A DNA stretch of 64,000 bases from Streptomyces sp. CB02366 (lineage in GTDB: Bacteria > Actinomycetota > Actinomycetes > Streptomycetales > Streptomycetaceae): contig NZ_LIVT01000004.1 in NCBI RefSeq assembly GCF_001905905.1, positions 129,969 to 193,968 of the forward strand, written 5' to 3'. The notes below the pieces were generated by a model. The model did not search any database, was not told the origin of the DNA, and saw only the letters and a program-made list of their open reading frames with translations. This document shows positions 28,395-36,431 of this stretch, piece by piece. Each line of letters begins with the position of its first letter. The stretch's first letter is position 1. The translations under genes were made by a program, and so were the position numbers.

Positions 28395-28754
28395 ATGTCC
28401 GTGACCGCTACCGCTCCCCGCCGCCGCCGACGCCGGATCGGCGTCGCCGCCGGGGTCTCGCTCCTCGCCCTCGCCGCCACCGGCTGCTCCGGACTCGGCC
28501 GCACCGCCGTGGGGCCGGTGACGTACACGACGGAGCGCGAAGCGGTGGTGCAGGTGAACAGCCCTTCGGTACGCGGCTGCCACCGGATCGCCCCGGCCGG
28601 GGCCCACGAGGTGGAGAACGGGACGCTGGTCGACGTGATCCTCTACCCCACCCGTGACTGCACGGGGCGCGGGACGGCGTACGTGCCGACCCGGGCCGGC
28701 GATGTGACCGCGCCGGGCAGCGGCCCGTGGCGCAGCTACAGCTTCGTGCACTGA
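28395..28754 (+). CDS. Small lipoprotein of unknown function
   Basis: A 119-residue protein with five consecutive arginines, a hydrophobic stretch and a lipobox (LALAATGCS, Cys31), so it is exported and lipid-anchored, possibly by the Tat route. The mature part of about 88 residues is beta-rich with a Cys pair (GCHRI and RDCTGRG) likely to form a disulfide. It resembles no family I know. The start at 28395 has GAGG ten bases upstream. It is a single gene followed by GC-rich inverted repeats. Confidence 0.78.
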   Translation: MSVTATAPRRRRRRIGVAAGVSLLALAATGCSGLGRTAVGPVTYTTEREAVVQVNSPSVRGCHRIAPAGAHEVENGTLVDVILYPTRDCTGRGTAYVPTRAGDVTAPGSGPWRSYSFVH

Positions 28755-28849
28755 CACGCGGCGGCCCGGGAGGCGGCGCCGACGGCCGGCGCCCGGGGAG
28801 CGGCCCCGGCCGGAACCCGGGCCGGGGAGCGGCCGGGCGCCGTCGCCGG

Positions 28850-29548
28850 TCAGAGGACGGGGCGCGCGAGCAGCCAGGTGCCGTCCTCGGTGAGCGTGCG
28901 CTCCACCGTGAGCCCGGCCGCCGCGAGGTGTCCGGCCAGCTCCTCGTCGGACAGCTCGCGCGACAGGAAGGTCTGCGTCCACCGCGCGTCGTCGAAGTGG
29001 TATTCCGCGCGCACCGAGCGCACGCCGTCGCCCACCGGGTCCGCGGAGACGATCCGGATCAGGCAGCCCGACGCGTCCATCCGCTCCCACGGCAGCGCCG
29101 AGCGGTGCGCCGTCCCCTCGCGCTGGACGAGGACGATCCCGTCGTCCCGTACATGGGCGCGGCAGACGCGCAGCATCCCGTCGCGCACGCGGTGGTCCCC
29201 GGCGTGGACCAGGAAGGAGCCGAGCAGCACCACGTCGAACCGCTCCCCGCCCAGGTCCAGCGACTCGATGGGGCTGCGCACCGTGCGCGCTCCGGTGATC
29301 TGCTCCAGCATCTCCGGCGACTCGTCCACCGCCGTCACCCGGAAACCGCGCTCCACCAGCGGATGCGTCACCCGGCCCGCACCGCAGCCCAGTTCGAGCA
29401 GGTCGGCTCCGGCCGGGGCCACGCCCGCGATCACGTCCGGCTCGTTGCCCACGGCCAGCCGGCGGTACAGCTCGACCGCGCACCCGTCCGGGGTGATGGC
29501 TCCGGGGCCGGTCCCCGCGTACCCCTCGCGTACCAGTGATTGGCTCAT
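28850..29548 (-). CDS. SAM-dependent methyltransferase, class I
   Basis: A 232-residue Rossmann-fold methyltransferase: motif I DLLELGCGAGRVTHPL (SAM binding), motif II TAVDESPEML, and FDVVLLGSFLVH as the motif IV region. The substrate is unknown. Upstream in-frame sequence does not look coding, and the ATG at 29548 is the natural start. TACGTT lies eight bases before the ATG with no ribosome binding site, so the message is probably leaderless. Confidence 0.87.
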   Translation of the reverse strand: MSQSLVREGYAGTGPGAITPDGCAVELYRRLAVGNEPDVIAGVAPAGADLLELGCGAGRVTHPLVERGFRVTAVDESPEMLEQITGARTVRSPIESLDLGGERFDVVLLGSFLVHAGDHRVRDGMLRVCRAHVRDDGIVLVQREGTAHRSALPWERMDASGCLIRIVSADPVGDGVRSVRAEYHFDDARWTQTFLSRELSDEELAGHLAAAGLTVERTLTEDGTWLLARPVL

Positions 29549-29726
29549 GGGGAGGGAACGTACCGCCGCCGGGCGCGGTTCCCCGCCCGCCGGCCGCCCG
29601 GTCTCCCCGCCACCCGCCACGCCGCGTCGCCGCGGCCCTCCGCAGCGTAGTGGGGCCGGTCCGGGGCGTTGCTCCACCCCGCGTCCGCCGCCGGTCGGGT
29701 CCATGCTGGGAAGTGAGGTGATCGCC

Positions 29727-30008
29727 ATGCGTACCGGCAATGAGCCCACGACCGCCCGCAGTCCGCTGCGGATGCGCCTCTGGCTGAGCCTGTGGGGGAC
29801 CGCCTGGGCCCTCTTCGGCCTGGTGGCCTTCGCGCTGAACGGACGGCCGGGCTGGGCCGCGGCGTGCGGCGTGGTGCTGCTGCTCGCGGTGGCGGACCTC
29901 TGCGTGATCGCGTACCGGATGCGCCAGGGTGCGCGCTACCAGCCGGGCCGCGACGTCCCGCCGTACGAGCCGGACCGCGGCGGCCGTCCGCGCAGGCCCC
30001 CCGGCTGA
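29727..30008 (+). CDS. Small membrane protein with two transmembrane helices
   Basis: A 93-residue protein with two hydrophobic segments (LWGTAWALFGLVAFAL and AACGVVLLLAVADLCVIAY) and a basic, Pro/Arg-rich C-terminal tail facing the cytosol. No catalytic motif is present. The ATG at 29727 follows AAGTGAGGTG. A longer form starting at 29703 is possible but has no ribosome binding site. It is a single gene. Confidence 0.75.
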   Translation: MRTGNEPTTARSPLRMRLWLSLWGTAWALFGLVAFALNGRPGWAAACGVVLLLAVADLCVIAYRMRQGARYQPGRDVPPYEPDRGGRPRRPPG

Positions 30009-30072
30009 CCGGCCGGGAACGGCCCTGCGGGGGCGCCCGTCCCGGGGCCGCCCGAAGGGGAGGGCGGTCCGG

Positions 30073-30441
30073 TCAGGGCCGCTCGTCGAACTTCGCGGCG
30101 CGCAGGTACTCCGGCTTCGGGTCCAGCGCCGCCGCCAGACGGAAGTGCCGGGTCGCCCGCTCCGGATTGCCGGACCGTTCGAAGGTGCGGGCCAGCGCGA
30201 AGTGGGCGAACGCGTTGTCCGGCTCGCGCTCCAGCACCAGTTCGAACTCCAGCTCCGCGGGGCGCAGTTGGGCGGCGGCGAAAAAGGCGCGGGCCCGCAG
30301 CAGCCGGGCGGCGGTGTTCTCCGGGTGCGCGGCGATCACCGAGTCGAGGAGCTTGACGGCGCCCCGGGGATCCCGGGCGTCGAGCAGGCGTTCGGCCGCG
30401 CGGAAGTCGATGACGTCGGTCTCCGGGTTCCTCTCGGGCAC
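30073..30441 (-). CDS. Tetratricopeptide-repeat protein
   Basis: A 122-residue soluble protein made of about three TPR helical hairpins: AAERLLDARDPRGAVKLLDSVIAAHPEN, ARLLRARAFFAAAQLRPAELEFELVLEREPDN, AFAHFALARTFERSGNPERATRHFRLA. TPRs mediate protein contacts. The GTG at 30441 follows GGGAAGGA. It is probably co-oriented with coaE and the PAC2 gene, in the order PAC2, coaE, TPR, with gaps of 83 and 204 bp. A related small TPR protein next to coaE is common in Streptomyces. Confidence 0.85.
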   Translation of the reverse strand: MPERNPETDVIDFRAAERLLDARDPRGAVKLLDSVIAAHPENTAARLLRARAFFAAAQLRPAELEFELVLEREPDNAFAHFALARTFERSGNPERATRHFRLAAALDPKPEYLRAAKFDERP

Positions 30442-30645
30442 GTTCGCGTCCTTCCCTCTCCTGGTGAACCTCGCGCGTCTCCGCCCCCGCGCCTGGCGGC
30501 ATCCGTGTCCGCGCCCCCGCGCCGGCCGCGTACGCGCCTTCACGTACGCGTCCTCGCCGCACACGGGTCCTCGCGCGCTGTCAACGCCCGGACCCTCTCC
30601 GGTATTCCCGCTCCGGCGCCGGGACCAGCCGTCCCGGGGCCGGAC

Positions 30646-31251
30646 TCAGCGGACGGCTGCCGCCCTGCGGACCAGTTCGTCCCAGACCTCGTCGACCCGG
30701 GACACCAGCGCCTCGTGCGAGCCGTCGTTGTCCACGAGCAGGTCGGCGACGGCGCGGCGCTCCTCACGGGTCGCCTGGGCGGCCATCCTGGCGCGGGCGT
30801 CGGACTCCGTCATTCCACGCAGCCGTACGAGCCGGTCCAGCTGGGTCTCGGCGGAGGCGTCGACGACCACGACGAGGTCGTAGAGGGGGGCGAGCCCGTT
30901 CTCGGTGAGGAGGGGCACGTCGTGGACGACCACGGCGTCCTCGGGGGCCGCCCGTTCCAGCTCGGCCGCGCGGGCGCCGACCAGGGGGTGGACGATCGCG
31001 TTCAGCGCGGCCCGCCGCTCGGCGTCGGCGAAGACGAGCGCGCCGAGCGCCGGGCGGTCCAGGGCGCCTTCGGCGGTCAGGACGTCCGGCCCGAACTCCT
31101 CGACGACGGCGGCGAGCCCGGGCGTCCCGGGCTCGACGACCTCGCGGGAGATCAGGTCGGAGTCGATCAGCACGGCGCCGCGCTCGACGAGCAGCCGCGA
31201 CACTTCGCTCTTGCCGGCGCCGATGCCACCGGTCAGGCCCACTTTCAGCAT
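30646..31251 (-). CDS. coaE: Dephospho-CoA kinase
   Basis: CoaE catalyses the last step of coenzyme A synthesis, phosphorylating dephospho-CoA on the ribose 3' hydroxyl. The 201 residues begin [19 protein letters not shown] (Walker A 8-15), followed by [15 protein letters not shown] (substrate Asp) and [14 protein letters not shown], then [10 protein letters not shown] and the LID region [17 protein letters not shown]. Length and motif order are typical, without the C-terminal GrpB-like extension that some actinobacteria carry. The ATG at 31251 is the conserved start. Confidence 0.97.
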   Translation of the reverse strand: MLKVGLTGGIGAGKSEVSRLLVERGAVLIDSDLISREVVEPGTPGLAAVVEEFGPDVLTAEGALDRPALGALVFADAERRAALNAIVHPLVGARAAELERAAPEDAVVVHDVPLLTENGLAPLYDLVVVVDASAETQLDRLVRLRGMTESDARARMAAQATREERRAVADLLVDNDGSHEALVSRVDEVWDELVRRAAAVR

Positions 31252-31334
31252 GGGCCGCAGCCTACGTGCTCCGCCTCGGGCCCGGCCCGCCGGTGCGGCG
31301 CCGGGCCGCGCGCCCACGGCCCGGGCGGAGGCGC

Positions 31335-32273
31335 TCAGCCCTCGCCCTCCCGTTCGGCGAGGAAGCGCTCGAACTCCCTGCCGAGCTCGTCGGCGGACGG
31401 CAGGTCGGCCGGCTCGGCGACGAGGTTGCCGCGGGTCTCGGAACCGGCGACGGCGTCGTACTGGTGCTCAAGGCCCTCGACCAGGGAGACCAGCTCCTCG
31501 TCGCCCTGGCGGATCTGCCGGTCGATCTCGGTCTGGGTGCGGTGCGCCTCGGTGCGCAGGCTGTGCGCGAGGGCGGGCAGCACCAGACCGGTCGCGGCGG
31601 TGACCGCCTCCAGCGCGGTGAGCGCCGCGTCCGGGTAGGCGGAGCGGGCCACGTAGTGCGGGACGTGGGCGGCGACCCCGAGGACGTCGTGGCCCGCCTC
31701 CATCAGCCGGTACTCCACGAGGGCCTCGGCCGATCCGGGCACCTGGGCCTCGTCGAAGGGGCTGCGGTGGCCCGGCATCAGGTCGGTGCGGTTGCCGTGC
31801 GGGGTGATGCCGACGGGCCGGGTGTGCGGGACGCCCATCGGGATGCCGTGGAAGTTCACCGCGAGCCGGACGCCGAGACGCTCGACGATCTCCTCGACGG
31901 CGGCGGCGAACCGCTCCCACTCCACGTCCGGCTCCGGGCCCGACAGCAGCAGGAAGGGCGCCCCGGTGGCGTCCTGCACCACCCTGACCTCCAGGGTCGG
32001 GGCCTCGAAGGACGTCCAGCGGTCGCGCCGGAAGGTGAGCAGGGGGCGCCGGGCGCGGTAGTCGACGAGCCGGTCGTGGTCGAAGCGGGCGACGACCTGG
32101 TGCGGCAGCGTCTCCAGCAGGCCCTCGACGATCTGCTCGCCGGTCTCGCCCGCGTCGATGTAGCCGTCGAAGTGGTAGAGCATGACCAGGCCGGCCGACT
32201 CCTGCGCCAGCGCCATGTCGACGACGGCCAGGCCCTTCGGCTCCCATTCGTACAAACTCTGCGGATCAGGCAC
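31335..32273 (-). CDS. PAC2 (proteasome assembly chaperone) family protein
   Basis: A 312-residue PAC2-family protein: [29 protein letters not shown] at the N-terminus is the family signature, followed by [22 protein letters not shown] and a helical C-terminal region with the charged motif [17 protein letters not shown]. Bacterial PAC2 proteins resemble archaeal/eukaryotic proteasome-assembly chaperones; actinobacteria carry a proteasome, but a role in its assembly is not shown. The GTG at 32273 follows GAGGAGGAG. Confidence 0.9.
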   Translation of the reverse strand: MPDPQSLYEWEPKGLAVVDMALAQESAGLVMLYHFDGYIDAGETGEQIVEGLLETLPHQVVARFDHDRLVDYRARRPLLTFRRDRWTSFEAPTLEVRVVQDATGAPFLLLSGPEPDVEWERFAAAVEEIVERLGVRLAVNFHGIPMGVPHTRPVGITPHGNRTDLMPGHRSPFDEAQVPGSAEALVEYRLMEAGHDVLGVAAHVPHYVARSAYPDAALTALEAVTAATGLVLPALAHSLRTEAHRTQTEIDRQIRQGDEELVSLVEGLEHQYDAVAGSETRGNLVAEPADLPSADELGREFERFLAEREGEG

Positions 32274-32564
32274 GGTTACCGCTCCTCCTCGTGTTCCTAG
32301 GGGAGAACGCGGCCGGCCGCACGAGCATTCCCCGCGGCGGGCCTTTCCCCGCCGGAGACGGGTCCACACCCCGTCAGCCGCCCTCCCCGTGCGGGGGTTT
32401 CGCCCGGGGCCGGCCGCCCGCCCCGATCCTGGTCCAGACCTTGACGGGTCCGTGCTCCGTCCCTACCGTCACGGGGCATCTCCTGCGGAAGCACTCCGCC
32501 CGCAGGTACGCGAAGACCCGCACCCCCACGTTCCGGACGCGATTCCCCGACGGGAAGGCCCCCC

Positions 32565-33524
32565 ATGCGCACCCGCTCCCCCCTCACCGTCCTGCTCGCC
32601 GCCGCCCTGGCCGCCGGGCCCCTCACCCTGGCCGGCGCCGGGCCCGCCCACGCCGCCGTCATCGACGTGAGCACCGCGGCCCAGCTCAAGGCGGCGCTCG
32701 CCGCCGTCTCCCCCGGCGACACGATCCGGCTCGCCGACGGCGTCTACACCGGGAACTTCAAGGCCGCCCGGCCCGGCTCCTCCGGCGCGCGGATCACTCT
32801 CACCGGCTCCAGCAGGGCGGTCCTGACCGCGGGCGGGGGCTACGGACTGCACCTGAACGGCGCCTCGTACTGGACCGTCCGGGGAGTGACGGTCACGGGC
32901 GGCCAGAAGGGCATCATGGCCGACGCGGCGGACGGGGTCGTGATCGACTCGGTGACCGTGCACGACCTGGACATGGAGGGCGTCCACTTCCGCAGGTCCA
33001 GCAGGAACGGCGTCCTGAAGAACTCCCGGATCCACGACACCGGGCAGAACGGGCGCGGCATGGGCGAGGGCGTGTACGTCGGTTCGGCGGGCGACCTCAC
33101 CGACCGCAGCGACAACGCGCAGATCCTGAACAACACCATCGGGCCCGGCGTCGGCGGCGAGTCCGTCGACGTCAAGGAGGGCACGACCGGGGCGCGGATC
33201 ATCGGCAACACCTTCGACGGCGACGGGCTGACCGGCGCCAACTACGACGACTCCTGGGTCGACGTGAAGGGCAACGACGTCCTCGTCGAGGGCAACCGGG
33301 GCTCTCGCACCACCAACAACGGCTACGAGACCCATACGCAGCAGAGCGGCTGGGGCTGCGGCACCGTCTTCCGGAACAACTCCTCGGACCTCTCCGGGGC
33401 CACCGGCGACAAGAGGCTCGCCATCAACGTCACCAACCACGGCTCCGGCTGCCGGACCACCGTGTACGCGAGCAACACCGTCACGGGCGGCAGGGGCCTG
33501 ACCAACATCGCCGTCACCCCCTGA
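32565..33524 (+). CDS. Secreted right-handed beta-helix protein (polysaccharide lyase-like)
   Basis: A 319-residue exported protein: signal peptide to about residue 30 (ending AHAA), then repeated beta-helix coils with the DTIRLADGVYTGNFKAARPG entrance typical of the pectate lyase/chondroitinase-B (PL6) fold and Asn/Gly-rich turns. Probable role is degradation of an acidic polysaccharide outside the cell; catalytic residues could not be placed with certainty. Four cysteines in the last quarter may form disulfides. The ATG at 32565 follows GGGAAGG. A perfect 15-bp hairpin follows. Confidence 0.85.
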   Translation: MRTRSPLTVLLAAALAAGPLTLAGAGPAHAAVIDVSTAAQLKAALAAVSPGDTIRLADGVYTGNFKAARPGSSGARITLTGSSRAVLTAGGGYGLHLNGASYWTVRGVTVTGGQKGIMADAADGVVIDSVTVHDLDMEGVHFRRSSRNGVLKNSRIHDTGQNGRGMGEGVYVGSAGDLTDRSDNAQILNNTIGPGVGGESVDVKEGTTGARIIGNTFDGDGLTGANYDDSWVDVKGNDVLVEGNRGSRTTNNGYETHTQQSGWGCGTVFRNNSSDLSGATGDKRLAINVTNHGSGCRTTVYASNTVTGGRGLTNIAVTP

Positions 33525-33532
33525 GGACGCGA

Positions 33533-33565
33533 GTGAGGCCCGCCCCCGAGGGGGGCGGGCCTCAC
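33533..33565. terminator. Bidirectional hairpin terminator
   Basis: GTGAGGCCCGCCCCC and GGGGGCGGGCCTCAC form a perfect 15-bp stem with loop GAG. It lies between the convergent beta-helix gene and rpsA and probably serves both. Confidence 0.9.
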
Positions 33566-33613
33566 CTACCGCTGTACAGCTACCGCAGCCGATCGGCCGC
33601 AGGGGTCAGAGCG

Positions 33614-35131
33614 TCAGCTCTGGCCGCCCGCGAGCTTCTCGCGCAGCGCGGCAAGGGCCTCGTCCGACGCCAGGGCGCCGGAGTTGTCCGCCGACTCCGA
33701 GGAGTAGGAGCCGCCGCCGCCACCGCTGCCGCCGGAGGCGGCCGGAGCAGCGCCGGCCGGGGCGGCAGCGCCCTCGGCCGCAGCAGCCTCGTCGGCCTCG
33801 CGGGACTTGATGACCTGGGCCTGGTGCTGCTCGAAGCGCTGCTGCGCCTCGGCGTACTGGGTCTCCCAGATCTCACGCTGCGCCTCGAAGCCCTCGAGCC
33901 AGTCGTTGGTCTCGGGGTCGAAGCCCTCGGGGTAGATGTAGTTGCCCTGGTCGTCGTACGACGCGGCCATGCCGTACAGCGTCGGGTCGAACTCGACCGA
34001 GGCCGGGTCGCCGCCGAAGGACTCGTTGGCCTGCTTCAGCGAGAGGCTGATGCGACGGCGCTCGAGGTCGATGTCGATGACCTTGACGAAGATCTCGTCG
34101 TTGACCTGGACGACCTGCTCCGGGATCTCCACGTGGCGCTCGGCCAGCTCGGAGATGTGGACCAGGCCCTCGATGCCCTCGTCGACGCGGACGAACGCAC
34201 CGAACGGAACGAGCTTGGTGACCTTGCCCGGGACGACCTGACCGATCTGGTGCGTCCGGGCGAACTGCTGCCACGGGTCTTCCTGCGTCGCCTTGAGCGA
34301 CAGGGAGACGCGCTCGCGGTCCATGTCGACGTCGAGGACCTCGACGGTGACTTCCTGACCGACCTCGACGACCTCGGAGGGGTGGTCGATGTGCTTCCAG
34401 GACAGCTCGGAGACGTGCACGAGACCGTCGACGCCGCCCAGGTCCACGAAGGCGCCGAAGTTGACGATCGAGGAGACGACGCCGGAGCGGACCTGACCCT
34501 TCTGCAGGGTGGTGAGGAACGTCTGGCGCACCTCGGACTGGGTCTGCTCGAGCCAGGCGCGGCGGGACAGGACCACGTTGTTGCGGTTCTTGTCCAGCTC
34601 GATGATCTTCGCCTCGAGCTCCTTGCCCACGTAGGGCTGAAGGTCGCGGACACGACGCATCTCGACGAGCGACGCCGGGAGGAAGCCGCGGAGGCCGATG
34701 TCGAGGATGAGACCACCCTTGACGACCTCGATGACGGTACCGGTGACGATCCCGTCCTCTTCCTTGATCTTCTCGATGGTGCCCCAGGCACGCTCGTACT
34801 GAGCGCGCTTCTTCGAGAGGATCAGGCGGCCTTCCTTGTCCTCCTTCTGGAGGACCAGGGCCTCGATCTCGTCGCCGACCTTGACGACCTCGTTCGGGTC
34901 GACGTCGTGCTTGATCGAGAGCTCGCGGCTCGGGATGACGCCTTCGGTCTTGTAACCGATGTCGAGGAGAACCTCGTCCCGGTCAACCTTGACGATGACG
35001 CCGTCAACGATGTCGCCGTCGTTGAAGTACTTGATCGTCTCGTCGATCGCCGCGAGGAACGCGTCCGCGTCGCCGATGTCGTTGACCGCAACCTGCGGAG
35101 TGGTGGCGGTGGTCTCGGTGCTGCTCGTCAT
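33614..35131 (-). CDS. rpsA: 30S ribosomal protein S1
   Basis: S1 binds mRNA and helps position it on the 30S subunit. The 505 residues hold four S1/OB repeats (for example GDIVDGVIVKVDRDEVLLDIGYKTEGVIP, GGLILDIGLRGFLPASLVE, FGAFVDLGGVDGLVHVSELSW and FGAFVRVDEGIEGLVHISEL), against six in E. coli. This is normal for actinobacteria. The C-terminus is a flexible Ala/Gly/Ser tail (about 100 residues). The ATG at 35131 follows AAAGGG-like bases. A strong promoter lies about 200 bp upstream. Confidence 0.97.
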   Translation of the reverse strand: MTSSTETTATTPQVAVNDIGDADAFLAAIDETIKYFNDGDIVDGVIVKVDRDEVLLDIGYKTEGVIPSRELSIKHDVDPNEVVKVGDEIEALVLQKEDKEGRLILSKKRAQYERAWGTIEKIKEEDGIVTGTVIEVVKGGLILDIGLRGFLPASLVEMRRVRDLQPYVGKELEAKIIELDKNRNNVVLSRRAWLEQTQSEVRQTFLTTLQKGQVRSGVVSSIVNFGAFVDLGGVDGLVHVSELSWKHIDHPSEVVEVGQEVTVEVLDVDMDRERVSLSLKATQEDPWQQFARTHQIGQVVPGKVTKLVPFGAFVRVDEGIEGLVHISELAERHVEIPEQVVQVNDEIFVKVIDIDLERRRISLSLKQANESFGGDPASVEFDPTLYGMAASYDDQGNYIYPEGFDPETNDWLEGFEAQREIWETQYAEAQQRFEQHQAQVIKSREADEAAAAEGAAAPAGAAPAASGGSGGGGGSYSSESADNSGALASDEALAALREKLAGGQS

Positions 35132-35539
35132 GTGGGAAAGGGCTCCGGTACGGACAGAGAGTCGTAGGTACTGCTACGCCGAAAGCCCGTATCGCCTCTG
35201 CAGAAGCCGGACAGCCTGGAAAGCGCGCAATCCGTTTCCGGAGAGACGCCTCGACAACCGAGGGGACATGCAACAGACGCGAGCGCGGCCTGCTAGGTCT
35301 GAAGCGCGCAGGCTCGCAGCGCAACTTGTAGCATACGGGGGCAGCCGGACAGGGTCAATGCGCGAAGGCGCGCACCCGGGGCGGAACGCCCCGGTTCCCG
35401 GCTCAACTCGTGTTCTCCGAGGCCGCATCGGTCCGAGAACATTACGGCACGGCGTCGTGGACGCGGATCCGCACCCGGGAGGGCGCTCCTGGTACGTACC
35501 GCGCGCGGCGGGTGAAGGCAAACTACAACGACGGGCACG
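35132..35539. other. rpsA leader and shared divergent promoter region
   Basis: This 408-bp gap holds the rpsA promoter (35330-35358) and an rpsA 5' untranslated region of about 190 bases. The leader has several short hairpin-forming stretches but none I recognise as a known element. It could bind S1 for autoregulation, as in E. coli. The region to the right carries the start of the methyltransferase gene at 35540, with TACAAC about ten bases before its ATG. Confidence 0.55.
35330..35358 (-). promoter_or_regulatory. rpsA promoter, vegetative sigma type
   Basis: TTGACC (35358-35353) and TATGCT (35335-35330) are exactly 17 bases apart on the minus strand, close to the HrdB/sigma-70 consensus. 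Transcription would start near 35323. Confidence 0.85.
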
Positions 35540-36379
35540 ATGAGCCAAGAGATCCACGGGACCTGCTCCGCGCAGACGGCGGAATCCGCCGAGCCGGAGG
35601 CCACCCGCCGCCTTGCCGACGAGGCGGAGAGCAGCCGGGCCAGCCGGGGCTGGTGGGACCGGAACGCCGACGAGTACCAGAGCGATCACGGCGGGTTCCT
35701 GGGGGACGACCGCTTCGTCTGGGGGCCGGAGGGGCTGGACGAGGCGGAGGCCGCCCTGCTGGGGCCCGCCGAGGCGCTCAAGGGCCTCGACGTCCTGGAG
35801 ATCGGGGCCGGGGCCGCCCAGTGCTCGCGCTGGCTGGCGGGCCGGGGCGCCCGGCCGGTCGCCCTCGACCTCTCGCACCGCCAGCTCCAGCACGCCCTGC
35901 GGATCGGCGGGGACGTCCCCCTGGTCGAGGCGGACGCGGGCCGGCTCCCCTTCCGCGACGGCTCCTTCGACCTGGCCTGCTCCGCGTACGGGGCGGTCCC
36001 GTTCGTCGCCGACCCCGTCCAGGTCTTCCGCGAGGTGCGCCGGGTGCTGCGGCCCGGCGGGCGCTGGGTGTTCTCGGTGACGCACCCGATCCGCTGGGCG
36101 TTCCCGGACGAGCCCGGGCCCGAGGGCCTGTCCGTCGCCGCCTCCTACTTCGACCGCGTCCCCTACGTCGAGCAGGACGAGAGCGGGACGGCCGTCTACG
36201 TGGAGCACCACCGCACGCTCGGCGACCGGGTCCGGGACGTGGTGGCGGGCGGTTTCCGGCTGGTCGACCTGGTCGAACCGGAATGGCCCGCGTGGAACGA
36301 CCGGGAGTGGGGCGGCTGGTCCCCGCTGCGCGGCAACCTGATCCCGGGCACGGCGATCTTCGTCTGCGAACGGGACTGA
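35540..36379 (+). CDS. Class I SAM-dependent methyltransferase (ubiE-like)
   Basis: A 279-residue methyltransferase: WWDRNADEYQSDHGGFLG, then motif I DVLEIGAGAAQCSRWLAGRGA, VALDLSHRQL, PFRDGSFDLACSAYGAVPFVADP and EVRRVLRPGGRWVFSVTHPIRW. This motif set is that of the Methyltransf_11 group. The substrate is unknown. It is divergent from rpsA and 52 bp before hrpB. The start at 35540 has no clear ribosome binding site. Confidence 0.88.
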   Translation: MSQEIHGTCSAQTAESAEPEATRRLADEAESSRASRGWWDRNADEYQSDHGGFLGDDRFVWGPEGLDEAEAALLGPAEALKGLDVLEIGAGAAQCSRWLAGRGARPVALDLSHRQLQHALRIGGDVPLVEADAGRLPFRDGSFDLACSAYGAVPFVADPVQVFREVRRVLRPGGRWVFSVTHPIRWAFPDEPGPEGLSVAASYFDRVPYVEQDESGTAVYVEHHRTLGDRVRDVVAGGFRLVDLVEPEWPAWNDREWGGWSPLRGNLIPGTAIFVCERD

Positions 36380-36384
36380 CCGGG

Positions 36385-36407
36385 CCGGGGCGGCGGCCCC
36401 GCCCCGG
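36385..36407 (+). terminator. Hairpin after the methyltransferase gene
   Basis: CCGGGGCGG and CCGCCCCGG pair over a 5-base loop, directly before the hrpB start. Confidence 0.6.
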
Positions 36408-36431
36408 GAGCGCCCGTACGACACTGGGGGC

